Source of the DNA: Diphasiastrum complanatum
Taxonomy: Eukaryota > Streptophyta > Lycopodiopsida > Lycopodiales > Lycopodiaceae
Direction: 5' to 3'
DNA: 64,000 bases
NCBI GenBank assembly: GCA_029204225.1
Contig: CM055095.1
Coordinates: 19,491,450 to 19,555,449, forward strand
Below, one piece after another: positions 22,887-32,779 of this stretch (position 1 is its first letter; every line of letters begins with the position of its first letter). Both the position numbers and the translations under genes were made by a program. The notes below the pieces were generated by a model. The model searched no databases, was not told where the DNA came from, and was given only the letters and a program-made list of their open reading frames with translations.

Positions 22887-23790
22887 TTCTTAATGGTTTG
22901 TTGGATACTCATGCTAACATTGTACCAAGTCTTGCCATTCAAAGAACTTTGACAAGTTTGATGGATCTTCAAGAGATCTTGATCAATGAAGAATATAGGC
23001 TTCAAGCAAGAGGTGGCTCTACATCAACATCTCAAGTTGGAGAGGAGGCTATGTTCATCAAGGGCAAATTCAAGGGGAAAAGCAAAAGTAAGTGGTCTAA
23101 AGGGCAAGATCAAAGGGATGCTTCTTCAAATCGCAAAAAGAAAGACAGCTCAAAGTTAAAGTGCTTCTATTGTGGCATCAAAGAACACTTTGCAAGTGAG
23201 TGCTACAAGAAGAAGAGAGATCAAGGAACAAACAAGATAATCTCACTCATGATGAAGATGGTTTGGATATTCAAAATTCAAATGATGATGCTTTTGTGAT
23301 GTCTTCATGTATGCTTGTTAATGATGGAGATCTAGATCCATGGTGGGGATTGCTAGTGGTGCAAGGTCACACATGACTTATCACAAAGAGTACTTCCCTT
23401 CTTTGTTCGCATATGAAGATGACAAGAAGGTGATCTGCACGACAAATGATTGTGAGTGTGCAATCAAAGGGATTGGCACAATTCCTATTTCTCTCTCTAA
23501 AAATAGGAATGCTCATTTGGAGGATGTTTTGTTCATACCATTTATTACCAAAAATCTACTTAAGTAAAGGCCTCAAAGTTGAGTTTGATGGAGATGCTTG
23601 TATGATCAAAAGGAAGGATATCTTGATTGCAAAAGGTAAAAGGCAAGGGAAGTTATTCAAACTAGATTCTTGAGTTATTTCTATCCAAGTTAGATGTGTG
23701 GCAAGTGAGCAAATACCTATTCAAGAGGTTTGGCATAAGAGGATGAGACATCTCAACTACAAGTCATTGGAGGTAATGGCTAGAAAGTAA
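22887..23790 (+). pseudogene. Copia family A gag end, protease and GAG-pre-integrase fragment
   Basis: It begins mid-gag at ILNGLLDTHANIV and carries the knuckle CFYCGIKEHFASECYKKK (intact CX2CX4HX4C), which binds genomic RNA. After a frameshift comes the protease. The active-site block reads GIASGARSHM instead of an ID-SGAS type, so the catalytic Asp is Ala. A stop follows KNLL, and the GAG-pre-integrase part (VEFDGDACMIKRKD, QEVWHKRM-HLNYKSLEVMARK) is in another frame. The LTR at 23795 interrupts it. Confidence 0.88.
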
Positions 23791-23794
23791 GTTG

Positions 23795-24616
23795 TGTGAG
23801 AAATGCAAAAATAAGCTTGGTAGAGGCCAAAAATCTTGTATATAGATAAACACACATGTGTGGAGCCTGTTCCCACGTGTGAAACTAGTGTACTTGTCAT
23901 GTACCATAATCACATAGGATGTACATATAATTTAATTCAAGTTCTAGTGGCTAAAAAGGCCAAAAACTAGTTTTCTAGACATATGACACATGGCATCAAT
24001 CTATTGATTGCATGAGCCACGTCCTTTGGTTAGGTGTCATATCCCATGTGTAGAGGACAGCTCACACATGTGGAATAAGCTGAAGTAGGTGAATTTTGAG
24101 TTCTAGAAGATTTCCAAGTAGATCTCCATATAGAAGGAAAATAGACCAAAAGTGCTCAAAATAGAAGGTTTTGTCCAAGTGTCAGGTTTGCATGATGAAT
24201 CATCATATGAAAAAGCACCTTCACACATGTGGGATTAGAGGGATGACCAATACCACGATCTCCCACTTATTGTATATATAGATCCACATTTGGCCATAAT
24301 CATTGTGAGACACCAATCTTGGTTTTGGAAGCAATTTTGAGTGATTCTCTCCATTTGTCTACATTTGTTTTGATTGTTTTGAGGTTCTATCAATGTGTAC
24401 TTGATTTTCAGGTTGGAGTCCATACTCAGATAGTGTTTCACACGTGTGAAACCATAAAGTACACTTACCTTCAATTAATGATTGTTCTTTGTGTCTAGAA
24501 TTGATCTAGATTGATCTTAATCTGAAGTAGATTGATAGATCAAGTAATCTGACAAGCAATCCCTCTTGAGGATCAGACTAGGATCCACTCTTGGTCCTTT
24601 TTGTACTTTTTGCACA
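23795..24616 (+). repeat. 5' LTR of a copia-like element with CACACGTGTGAA motifs
   Basis: It opens TGTGAGAAATGCAAAAA and closes TACTTTTTGCACA, followed directly by a primer site; length is 822 bp. A TATA-like TGTATATATAG is near 24271. CACACATGTGTG is at 23851, CCCACGTGTGAAA near 23872, and a perfect TTCACACGTGTGAA at 24437-24450. It inserted into the copia fragment on its left. Confidence 0.8.
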
Positions 24617-24629
24617 TGGTATCAGAGCC
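24617..24629 (+). other. Primer binding site (initiator-Met tRNA type)
   Basis: TGGTATCAGAGCC directly after the LTR end. Confidence 0.85.
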
Positions 24630-26215
24630 AAGTACAAGAGTTTTTGTTGAAATTGATAGGGTTAATCCAAATCAAAGCCAAAATTAGCAGTTTTTTGGAA
24701 ACTAGTCAAATTTTGTGTAGCGAGTTGGATTTGATAGATATCCTCAAAATTTTTGGTCCATATCTTGTTGTGGGCTGTAGGAACTCTTTTCACACGTGTG
24801 AGGCTGTACAGCTCCGGTTTTGACTGAGAAATTTCAAAAATTTGTTGAAATTGACTCACATACCCAATTTAAGTGATTTTTGGTGCAAAATCAAGCATTT
24901 TCTATAGTGAATCTAATCCCTTGATTAGTTATTGGATTAGATCAGCCAAGAAATTAAATTTGAAGCTTGAATTAGGTGCATTAGTTGATTATCTCTGATT
25001 TTTTGAGTGCATGTTGAAGTTAAGAGAGATTTTGCTAAAAATCATAGATTAAGGAGTGATATGCAAGGTGAGAGGTTGAAATCCATTGTACCATCACTCT
25101 ATATTTTTCAAGAGTGATAGGATCAAGTTTATAAGCATCCATTTGCTAGAAAACATCTTTGGATCTGTCCTCCAAGTGAAACCTTTGAGAGTTTCTAGTG
25201 CATATAGAGCACCTATGCAAATCTTTTGTAGAATTTGACATAGATTGGCTTGAATTGAGAGTTCTAGAAAAGAGATTGAGATCCAAGTCACATTGTTCAA
25301 CCCTACTCAATTTGTTTGAGTGACTGTAAGGTTTGAAAAGAGTCATTAAGGTGTCTATGGCAAATGTGTAGAGAGAGATCCAAATTTTATAAGAGTTCCT
25401 TCCTTTGTAGAGGGCAAGATCTAGAAGCTCATTTTGTGTTGTTATTGGTGGAGAGTTTGTCTCTTCCTAGGTGATCAAATCTTTCTAAGTGGCATTAGCT
25501 CTTTGAAGCACAATATCTTAGTGAGAAAAATCACAACTTTTGATTTTGAATTTCATTCCAAGTCTTAAAAGGTAGAGTAATTGGTGGAATCCAATAGGAG
25601 TGATTGAATTCAATTTGTTGAGCAAAATTTGACATAGAATGTATGAAACTCAAATTAGTTCTATTCAACTTTCTTTGTGAGAGTGTGAGGGTCAATTTGT
25701 GATCCCATTGGATGTCTAGAATGAGGAGTCCATATTTGAGTATTCATGCATGATTGAGATCTTTGTGAATCTCTAGTTGTCTAAATTTTTTAAGCTTTGT
25801 GAAAAATTGATGGTATAGTTTGTTGTCAAATCAAATCAAATTCATTCTAAATCTCAAGAGTGAGATTATTTGGGTCAAGAGTGAGTCCAAAAGAAGTGAT
25901 TAAGTTTGATTTTCATGTGTTTGAAACAAAACCCATCTTTTGTTCAAGAATCTCAAGTGTTGAGAGAACTAGTCAAGTGAAAAGAAAAATCTAGGTGTCA
26001 AATCTTTTCATATCCATTTCAATTTTCAAAAGAAAGAGTCACTGGTATTTGATGAGTCCAATAGGAGATTGGATTTGATTTCTTTTGTGATTTGATTCAA
26101 AGATTGTATGCTTTTGTCTTAGTGATCAAAGCAAAGTTTCCAAGTGACTAGTCATTAGTGTGAAGGTTGATTCTTAGGTTTGTGAGCTAGATCTTTTGTA
26201 GATCATTATAGATTA
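24630..26215. other. Long non-coding leader of the 23795 element
   Basis: About 1.6 kb without a convincing frame. It contains the TTCACACGTGTGA motif at 24789-24801. Gag would normally begin a few hundred bases after the primer site, so the gag N-terminus is either decayed beyond recognition or deleted. Confidence 0.5.
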
Positions 26216-26221
26216 TTGAAG

Positions 26222-26983
26222 ATGTTCAAATCTAGTCTCTTGAAAGTCACTAATTACATTTGTAGAATCATATCACAGGTTTTTATTCACATGGCATCAA
26301 TAGGTGGCATCCTATTGAAGGAAAGAAAGGATCCTAAGTGCAACCTTTGTGGCAAGGGAGGATATATTTTCTCAAGATGCTACAAAAAGAAGACCAATCC
26401 ATCCAAGGAGAACCAAAGCAAGGGGGCCGAGGTGAAGGATGGAGCTTCAAGTTCAAAATGCAAATACAAGAAGGACAAGTCCAAGGAAAGGTGTTTCCTT
26501 TGTGGAAAGGTGAATGAGGCTTGGAGTCTCACAAGGACTTGCAAGGTTTGTCTTCAAGAGTCCATCACAACACATGTTGAATCTTTTGAAATTTTTCATT
26601 TGGAAGTGCATTGTTTGGTTCAAGATGCAAAGATAGATGTCACTTTCATGAAAGTAACTTGGATTTATTTTATGTCTTTGGAAAGTATTTTGCTTGTAAC
26701 TTTGGACAAGTTCAAACTTATTGTTTTTATTCAAGAGAAATCAATCAAGAATAAGGAGAAATCACAAAATGAAAATAGTTTCATTTATGCTCTCATGTCA
26801 ACTTATGAAGAACTACTTTGCTTTGAAGAGATTTTTGTATCTCAAAGGTGGATTAAGGCAATACTAGTTGAGTGTGATGCCTTAAAAGATAGCAAAATAT
26901 GTTTTCCTTGTAAGCTTACATTAGTTATGAAGTCAAGGAAATGGAAATATCTTCATAATGTAGGATCTTTTGGTTTTCAATAA
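26222..26983 (+). CDS. Gag-like protein with two altered zinc knuckles
   Basis: A frame of about 253 codons. Near residue 40 is CNLCGKGGYIFSRCYKKK, the copia CX2CX4HX4C knuckle with the metal-binding His replaced by Tyr. About 40 residues on, CFLCGKVNEAWSLTRTC is a second, distorted knuckle. Lys-rich linkers separate them, as in nucleocapsids. The C-terminal two-thirds (VHCLVQDAKIDVTF onward) match nothing I know. The alternative start ATG at 26291 (MASIGGILLK) would still include both knuckles. No protease or pol follows. It may be a leftover gag or part of a non-autonomous element. Confidence 0.5.
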   Translation: MFKSSLLKVTNYICRIISQVFIHMASIGGILLKERKDPKCNLCGKGGYIFSRCYKKKTNPSKENQSKGAEVKDGASSSKCKYKKDKSKERCFLCGKVNEAWSLTRTCKVCLQESITTHVESFEIFHLEVHCLVQDAKIDVTFMKVTWIYFMSLESILLVTLDKFKLIVFIQEKSIKNKEKSQNENSFIYALMSTYEELLCFEEIFVSQRWIKAILVECDALKDSKICFPCKLTLVMKSRKWKYLHNVGSFGFQ

Positions 26984-27490
26984 GATCATGAATGATGTGT
27001 TCATTCATAAAGATGAAGATTGTAAGTTTTCAATCTTAAAGGCAAGTTGTAAACTTCTTATGAGAATAAGTGAAGCATCCAAAGTGGACACTTATATCCA
27101 TAAGTAAGTAGTTAGCCTTATTGAGATGGAAATGCCTTTTTGATTTCAATATTAGAAAAATCATGCCAAGTTGTGGTGATTTTTGGACTTATGTTTCTAG
27201 CATAAGTAATTTTAATAATCTTAGGAAGTGCATATTGTGTGGTCATAGTTGTTGTGATCATTATGAGACATGGAGGTCTCGGATTTCCATCAAGAAGGAG
27301 CACCATGAAGAGGATCTTAAAGAATCATCTCAAGGTTCAAGTGTGCCAAGGATTGAGGAGGAGAGACCTTCTCAAGTTGTGATTCCAAAAAGAAACTCCA
27401 GAAATGTTGTTGATTCCAGGTGGCTCACATTTCAAGGGAAAGAGGAGCATATCTCATGTGGTATACATTCTGCAAAAAATGCTCTTTGAA
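26984..27490 (+). pseudogene. Possible continuation of the gag-like region
   Basis: The frame 27121-27489 has a Cys/His cluster (CILCGHSCCDHYETW) followed by a Glu/Lys/Ser-rich tail ending at a stop. It could be a further decayed piece of the same element. No family is recognised. Confidence 0.3.
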
Positions 27491-27539
27491 AAATTGGACT
27501 TGGCTGAGATTTCTAACAAAGTTTAGAGGAGGTTCGGTT

Positions 27540-27712
27540 CGGTCAAGATTGTCACAGGGTGACTCGGTTGAGATGGGATTGAAAAAGCGTCAGTCGAGAT
27601 GAGACTGAAAAACAGTCAGTTGAGATGGTGACTAAGAGGCTCGGCCGAGAAGGTGATGGAGAACCGCCGGTCAAGATGGTGATGGAAGGCTCGGTCCAAA
27701 GCGGAGGCATGG
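27540..27712. repeat. 25-26-bp imperfect minisatellite
   Basis: About seven units in the form CGGTCGAGATGGTGATTGA..., starting near 27540, 27565, 27591, 27617, 27642, 27668 and 27692. It is GC-richer than its surroundings. Looser copies of TTGGCTGAGA flank it at 27509 and 27768. Confidence 0.75.
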
Positions 27713-28311
27713 AAATGATGAAAACGATGGCACTCGGACGAAAAATGAAAGGAGGAGGACTTGGCTGAGAATTGAGTAGGTGAGTTGGTGAAGATTGTGG
27801 AGTCGTGCAACCCATCACACCAGCTTTGTCCAGATGTGGAAAACGGGTTTAACCACTCAATCTCATCTGTTGAGCCAGTTTGAAGATTCATAAATCAATA
27901 GGTAAGGCAGGATCTGCAAAACGTTTTACAAATATAATGCCATTCATGAGCTTCTTTGCCATTTCAAGACAACAATGTTTTTTTGAAGCCTGAAGGTAGC
28001 TTAAACCCTTGAAACTAAGTGTTATATATTCTGCCCAAAGAGAAAAACAATTTGTAACGTGGAGGGGTACACTCTGGAGTCTGGAGTAACATCTATTTTT
28101 TACCTAGTCAAAAGGTTAGGTGGCAGAATACAAACTTCTAGACGATTAAGACGTTTTAAGGTGGGAAGCTGCAAGTTGCAACTTCTAGAATATACACTCT
28201 CTCGTATGCTTCGGTGAAAGTAAATAAGTGGGAATTGTTAGTGACTAGTAGCTATTACTGAATAATACCGATTGATTTTTAAGAAAATAAGCTACGATAT
28301 CTTGAGATCAA
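27713..28311. other. No gene recognised
   Basis: Frames on the minus strand (27552-27818 and 27616-27891) are shadows of the minisatellite. Nothing else is seen. Confidence 0.5.
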
Positions 28312-29347
28312 CATTGCCTGTGAGTTCCAACCCAACAGGTGAGGCGTTGCGGACCCTGCTGCAGCATTTGCAGATTCTGGAGGGTTGCAACTCCAGAACA
28401 AGTCTGAACAGCAGTTCTTAATTAAGTCTGATTAATAGCAATAAGGTAAGGTAACAGGTTATTTACAAGTAAAGCTGGACTGCTAATCGCGTCTTTCCAG
28501 TGTCTGCTTCTCGAAATCTCAACCTGTTAACAATGTTTGATAATATTGATGAGAGTGAGGACGCTGGCTACGGATACTTTGTGTGGAGCTGGCTTCATGT
28601 TTCGTACGTACGGGATACGTGTTACTAGCGTTATTCGACACACAAGGTACGTAGTATGGGCGAATCCACGATCGACAGGCAACCACTGCTTTTTGGGCTG
28701 GCAATGGTAATGGTATACCAGCTTGACTCCCGTTCCTGTTTTGCTACGATACGTATTAGAAAGTCATTTTTGGCTCAGGCTTAAGGCAACGTCATTCGTA
28801 CTTTATAAGTTTAATACACTTGTTCATAACTTCCTCTAGGACGTGGACACCTCTTGCAATAGAGGTTGCAAGTATTTCTCTACTTCTTCTATAAACCACA
28901 AGAACTATGTGGTGTTGTACCTCAAAGGACTTGCCATGTCATATTGTCGTATTAACTTTCCTATCTTGTCTAGTTCATATTGATCTGAACATTGTATTTC
29001 GTGTGAAACCCCATCAAAAGACACCTATGTGACTCCCTCTATTGCTCTCTCAGTGAATACATGTTACGGGTCTTCAAAATACTTGCTAGCCACCGAAAAG
29101 AGAGGGATTTCCATCAAGAAATGATGTTAAATTATTGATACAATTCCACTTTCAACGGACAAATACATAAGTAAATTGGATGCTCAAGTCTTTGCTATAG
29201 TTTCTAAGAGCAGCTGTAAGAGCAAAAGGCCCTCAATGTTTGTGTCAAAGGTATCTTGCACTCTTAGGATGTCCTCAAGGGAGTAAATTTTTTTATGGAA
29301 GCTACTCTCTACCATTATGACAAAGGTTTACAAAGAAAAATGCATAG
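28312..29347 (-). repeat. Dispersed 1.1-kb repeat, arm 2 (inverted relative to 11784-12893)
   Basis: This is the reverse complement of arm 1, diverging by small indels (for example, arm 1 has about 20 extra bases near 12860). Similarity starts in the 'ttgcctgtgagttccaaccc' run and ends in 'gtttacaaagaaaaatgc' near 29347. The two arms are about 15.4 kb apart, in opposite orientation. No coding function is recognised. Confidence 0.75.
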
Positions 29348-29589
29348 GAAGAGCTTGATTATTCTTGGTTTCTTGAATCTATCTAATTTGAAAATGGATG
29401 AGGAAATTTTCTTACTTTCTAAGTATGGAGCCTACAAACATGAAAGATCCACTATTTATTGACAAGCGTTTGACAATCCTTTGCACCTAATTTTTGAGTG
29501 ACATCATTGGATAACTCTAGCATGAGAAGAGTTGCCAATGTGAAGTATTTGTGCATGAGTACCAAAGGTCATAATATAGAATTGAACCA

Positions 29590-30800
29590 ATTATGAATGC
29601 TATGTCGTTGAATGTCATACGCATGCCTACATCTGCTATTCTTGCTACATATAGAAGATCCTTCTATAAAGTGGGCATGTACAAGACATCATCAAGTCAT
29701 TTGTCTTTGCTGTTGGTGTTCAGCCATAGTACGCAGTGCCGCTCACTTGATGTTGTGACCCATCTCCTAGTATGATGTATCTGGATGAATCGGTTTGCTG
29801 AAAGTCAACTATCATGTGCCTTGTTGTCACAAAGTGTGACGTAGCTCCCGAATCAAGAACAACTTCTCGAATGTTGTCTAGTGATGTAACACACACATCT
29901 GTGCAAATTACCTGAGGTAGAAGTTGGTTATTTGACGCAATCTCGTGCAAGGTGAGCCTCGCCATTGCACTTGAAACATAGGTTCTTACGAGCTTCAGCT
30001 TTATCAAAGCCACCTTAATGGTTTTTAAAGTTTTTTCTTGGTTTTCTTAAGATTGTTGGAATTGGGATGTGTTTCACTAACAGCTTCCCTATCCGCCCTC
30101 TTAAATTGAAAACCTTTTTTCTGCTCATTAGGTTGTTGACCCCTAGGTGGCTTAGGTGTGTCATCAAAGTATTTTGCAGTCCTAATAGCATCTTCTAGGG
30201 TCTTTGGATGGTTCCTACGAACATCCACTTGATAATCTTTTGGTAACCCATCAATGAACATTTACATTTGTACCTTAGGCGAAATGTTACTATAAAGTGG
30301 ATTCAAGTACTCATGAAAATCTTGAATAAATTGTTCCAAACCTTTATTCATTGATAAATGACACAAAGTCATCTAAAAGTGGTAGGAAGTATTTCCTAAA
30401 AACTATGCAAAAATCTTCCCATGTACAAGGTTGATTGCCTTTTGCAACTAGGTCATCCCACCATATTAAGGCTCTTCCCTCAAGGAACATAGTAATAGTG
30501 GATAACTTTTTCACATTCAGGGAATTGGTCCATGGCAAAGTATTTGTTCCAAACATTTAGCCAAGAATTTACCACTTGTAAGTTCCTATCTTTCTTCTCC
30601 CCCTTAAACACTTTTATAGGAGGTGGAACTACATGCTTCTTCTGATTGGCTAACCTGGACTCTAAGTCTTGGTCTCTTTGATTAGTTTCAAGAAGCTACT
30701 TATTAGTGGCTTGAATTTGTTGGTATAAAAGTTCAAGAGCTTGTGCCACATTGGATGGGTTTGATAGATCAAATGTTGGGTTTTCATTGGTTTGATCCAT
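29590..30800 (-). pseudogene. Gag and protease of a reverse-strand LTR element
   Basis: On the minus strand the ATG at 30800 opens MDQTNENPTFDLSNPSNVAQ. Next come PPPIKVFKGEKKDRN, NSWLNVWNKYF, MFLEGRALIWWDDLVAKG, WEDFCIVFRKYF and MFIDGLPKDYQVDV, which form a Ty3-type gag capsid pattern. The knuckle CFKCNGEAHLARDC (30000-29950) keeps all four metal ligands. A frameshift then leads to a protease with an intact active site, VVLDSGATSHFV, and GDGSQHQVSG. After another frame change comes DDVLYMPTL-KDLLYVARIADVGM, the far end of a copia-type protease. Stops near 30690 and elsewhere disable it. No pol is seen to the left. Confidence 0.8.
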
Positions 30801-31835
30801 TGGGGTTGCTTGTGTGTTTTCCTATTATGCAAATACAACAATAAGTGCTCAAATTAGAATGATAGAAATGCTTCAATTGTTACATCCAATGCAAATAAAA
30901 AGCATTTACTTCTATTCATTCAATCTTATTGTTTGTAAGCTCAATCCAAGCCTACTATTTGCAAGCTCAATCCAAGCTTAAGAGGAAATCAACAACAAGC
31001 TACATTTGCCTTAATCAAAAGCAAAAATGAAAACCAAATCTTTATGTAAACTTCAATTAACTAATCCAAGCTAATGTTTACATAAAGTTCCCATTCCAAT
31101 TCCAATTCCATTTGTCATTTCAAAAGCAACCAAAGTTTTCACATTTCTCACTATTCTAGATTTCCAAAACCAAGAAATTAGTGTCTAGAAATGGATAACT
31201 AATGAAGCGTTATGAAAACTTCAATTTTCAGATCTGATTTTCGGATTTATAGGTTTGAAAATCAGAACTTCAAAATGACAAAAAACAGAATTTAAAACTT
31301 GTTTTATGCACAAAGTTACACTACCATTCCCTTCCGACATTGCCATTTTCATGAAACTAGGAGATAGAAAGGTGTAACTAATGAAGTTTAGATGAAAACT
31401 TCACTTTTCAGATTTGATTTTCAAATTTACAGGTCTGAAAAACAGAGCTTGAAAATGAAAATTAGAACTTGAAACACTTCATTTATGCAAAAAAAAACAC
31501 TAGTTTTGATCAAAACACATAGCTAGAATCAATCTTTTTGCAAAAAAAAAGTTTGTGTATATAGAGGAAGACTTCCTCTAACCATCTTACAAATCTTTTT
31601 TCAGAACTTTTAAAAATCCAAAGCCCACTTTAAAACTTCTCTAACATGATAAAAAATCAGCCCCTAAACAATTCTATAGGCATCACTACTCTCTTCCAAA
31701 GAGAACTAGATTCATTAGGTACTTCAACTACAAGCTTCCTATAACTAGAAAAGCCTATAATCTTTCCCAAAAAAAATTTAGTTGGTGATCTTAATAGAAC
31801 TTGAAGAAGGTTAGAAAGGTTACCATCCTTTGTCT
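30801..31835 (-). other. Leader of the reverse-strand element, with an internal duplication
   Basis: Non-coding sequence between the primer site and gag. Two direct copies of about 130 bp, near 31183-31318 and 31360-31495, share 'taactaatgaag', 'gaaaacttca-ttttcagat-tgatttt' and 'acaggtctgaaaa'-like words. Confidence 0.6.
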
Positions 31836-31847
31836 AGCTCTGATACC
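31836..31847 (-). other. Primer binding site, reverse strand
   Basis: Minus-strand TGGTATCAGAGC (plus-strand gctctgatacca). It orients the neighbouring LTR (right) and gag (left). Confidence 0.8.
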
Positions 31848-32760
31848 ACTTTTACAAGTAGAGGTGAGGAAGTCCTCCAAATCCAAGGTAGAGCCTCCAA
31901 ATGTCCTCCAAGCAACCTGCAAGCTTCAAGATGCTCCCCAACTCCAAGCTAGGATGCCTCCACCTGCAAGTAAAGATCTGCAAGCCTCCAAGGATCTCTC
32001 CTCCACCTGTGTCCCTACTCTTTAAACACAAAGATAGATAACCATAAACAAATCACAAGCATACCACAACACTCCATAGCATACTCAAGATCCAGACCCC
32101 ACTTATGTCCCATACCATAAGCAAGATCCAAACCTCAAGCATACTACCACAAGAAAGCACTCTACACACTAGTAGCAACACTAGAGCATAAGCAAAGCAA
32201 ACAAGAGAGATCTCCCCCTCCCAATGGGCGCCCTACTACCCTCATATAGATGGCCCATGGACCCCTCCAATGGACTATGGAGTTCCATGCTCATCCAATG
32301 AGAGAGAGAGAAGCCTAGGGGAGTTAAAGAATCTCCAAGAGCCTCCATAGGCTTATGGAAGGTCAAGAGACTCCTTCCATAACCTATGACCCTTTGAATG
32401 CCTTTCTTGTGGGAGCTGGAAACTCAATGGACACTTTAGAAGGGCGCCCTCCTACTAGGTCCCATTGCCCAAGTTGTGCATATATACTTTGGTCCTAGAC
32501 CAATTAAGTGATATGGTTCAAGGTTGAGGCCCAAGGTTTAGAAAAATAGTCATCCAATGACTTTCTAACAACTCTCTAGGTCCCATACCTCCATCCAAGG
32601 CATAGACACCTACCTGCCCTTAACCAAGGACACTAGTACATTAATCCAAGGCACCTATCCTTACAGTAAGGGTACCAAGGGTCACGTGACTCCATACCTC
32701 CAACTAAAGTATAGTCACTTGCATGCTCTAAAGTACTGCTAGTTACATAGGTATATAACA
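31848..32760 (-). repeat. 5' LTR of the reverse-strand element (limits approximate)
   Basis: It lies between the primer site and the family C copia frame that resumes at about 32780. The minus-strand start could be TGTTATATACC at 32760. The end next to the primer site does not show a clean CA, so it is mutated or slightly displaced. Internal open frames carry no motif. Confidence 0.5.
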
Positions 32761-32779
32761 TTCGGGAACAACTCAGCAT

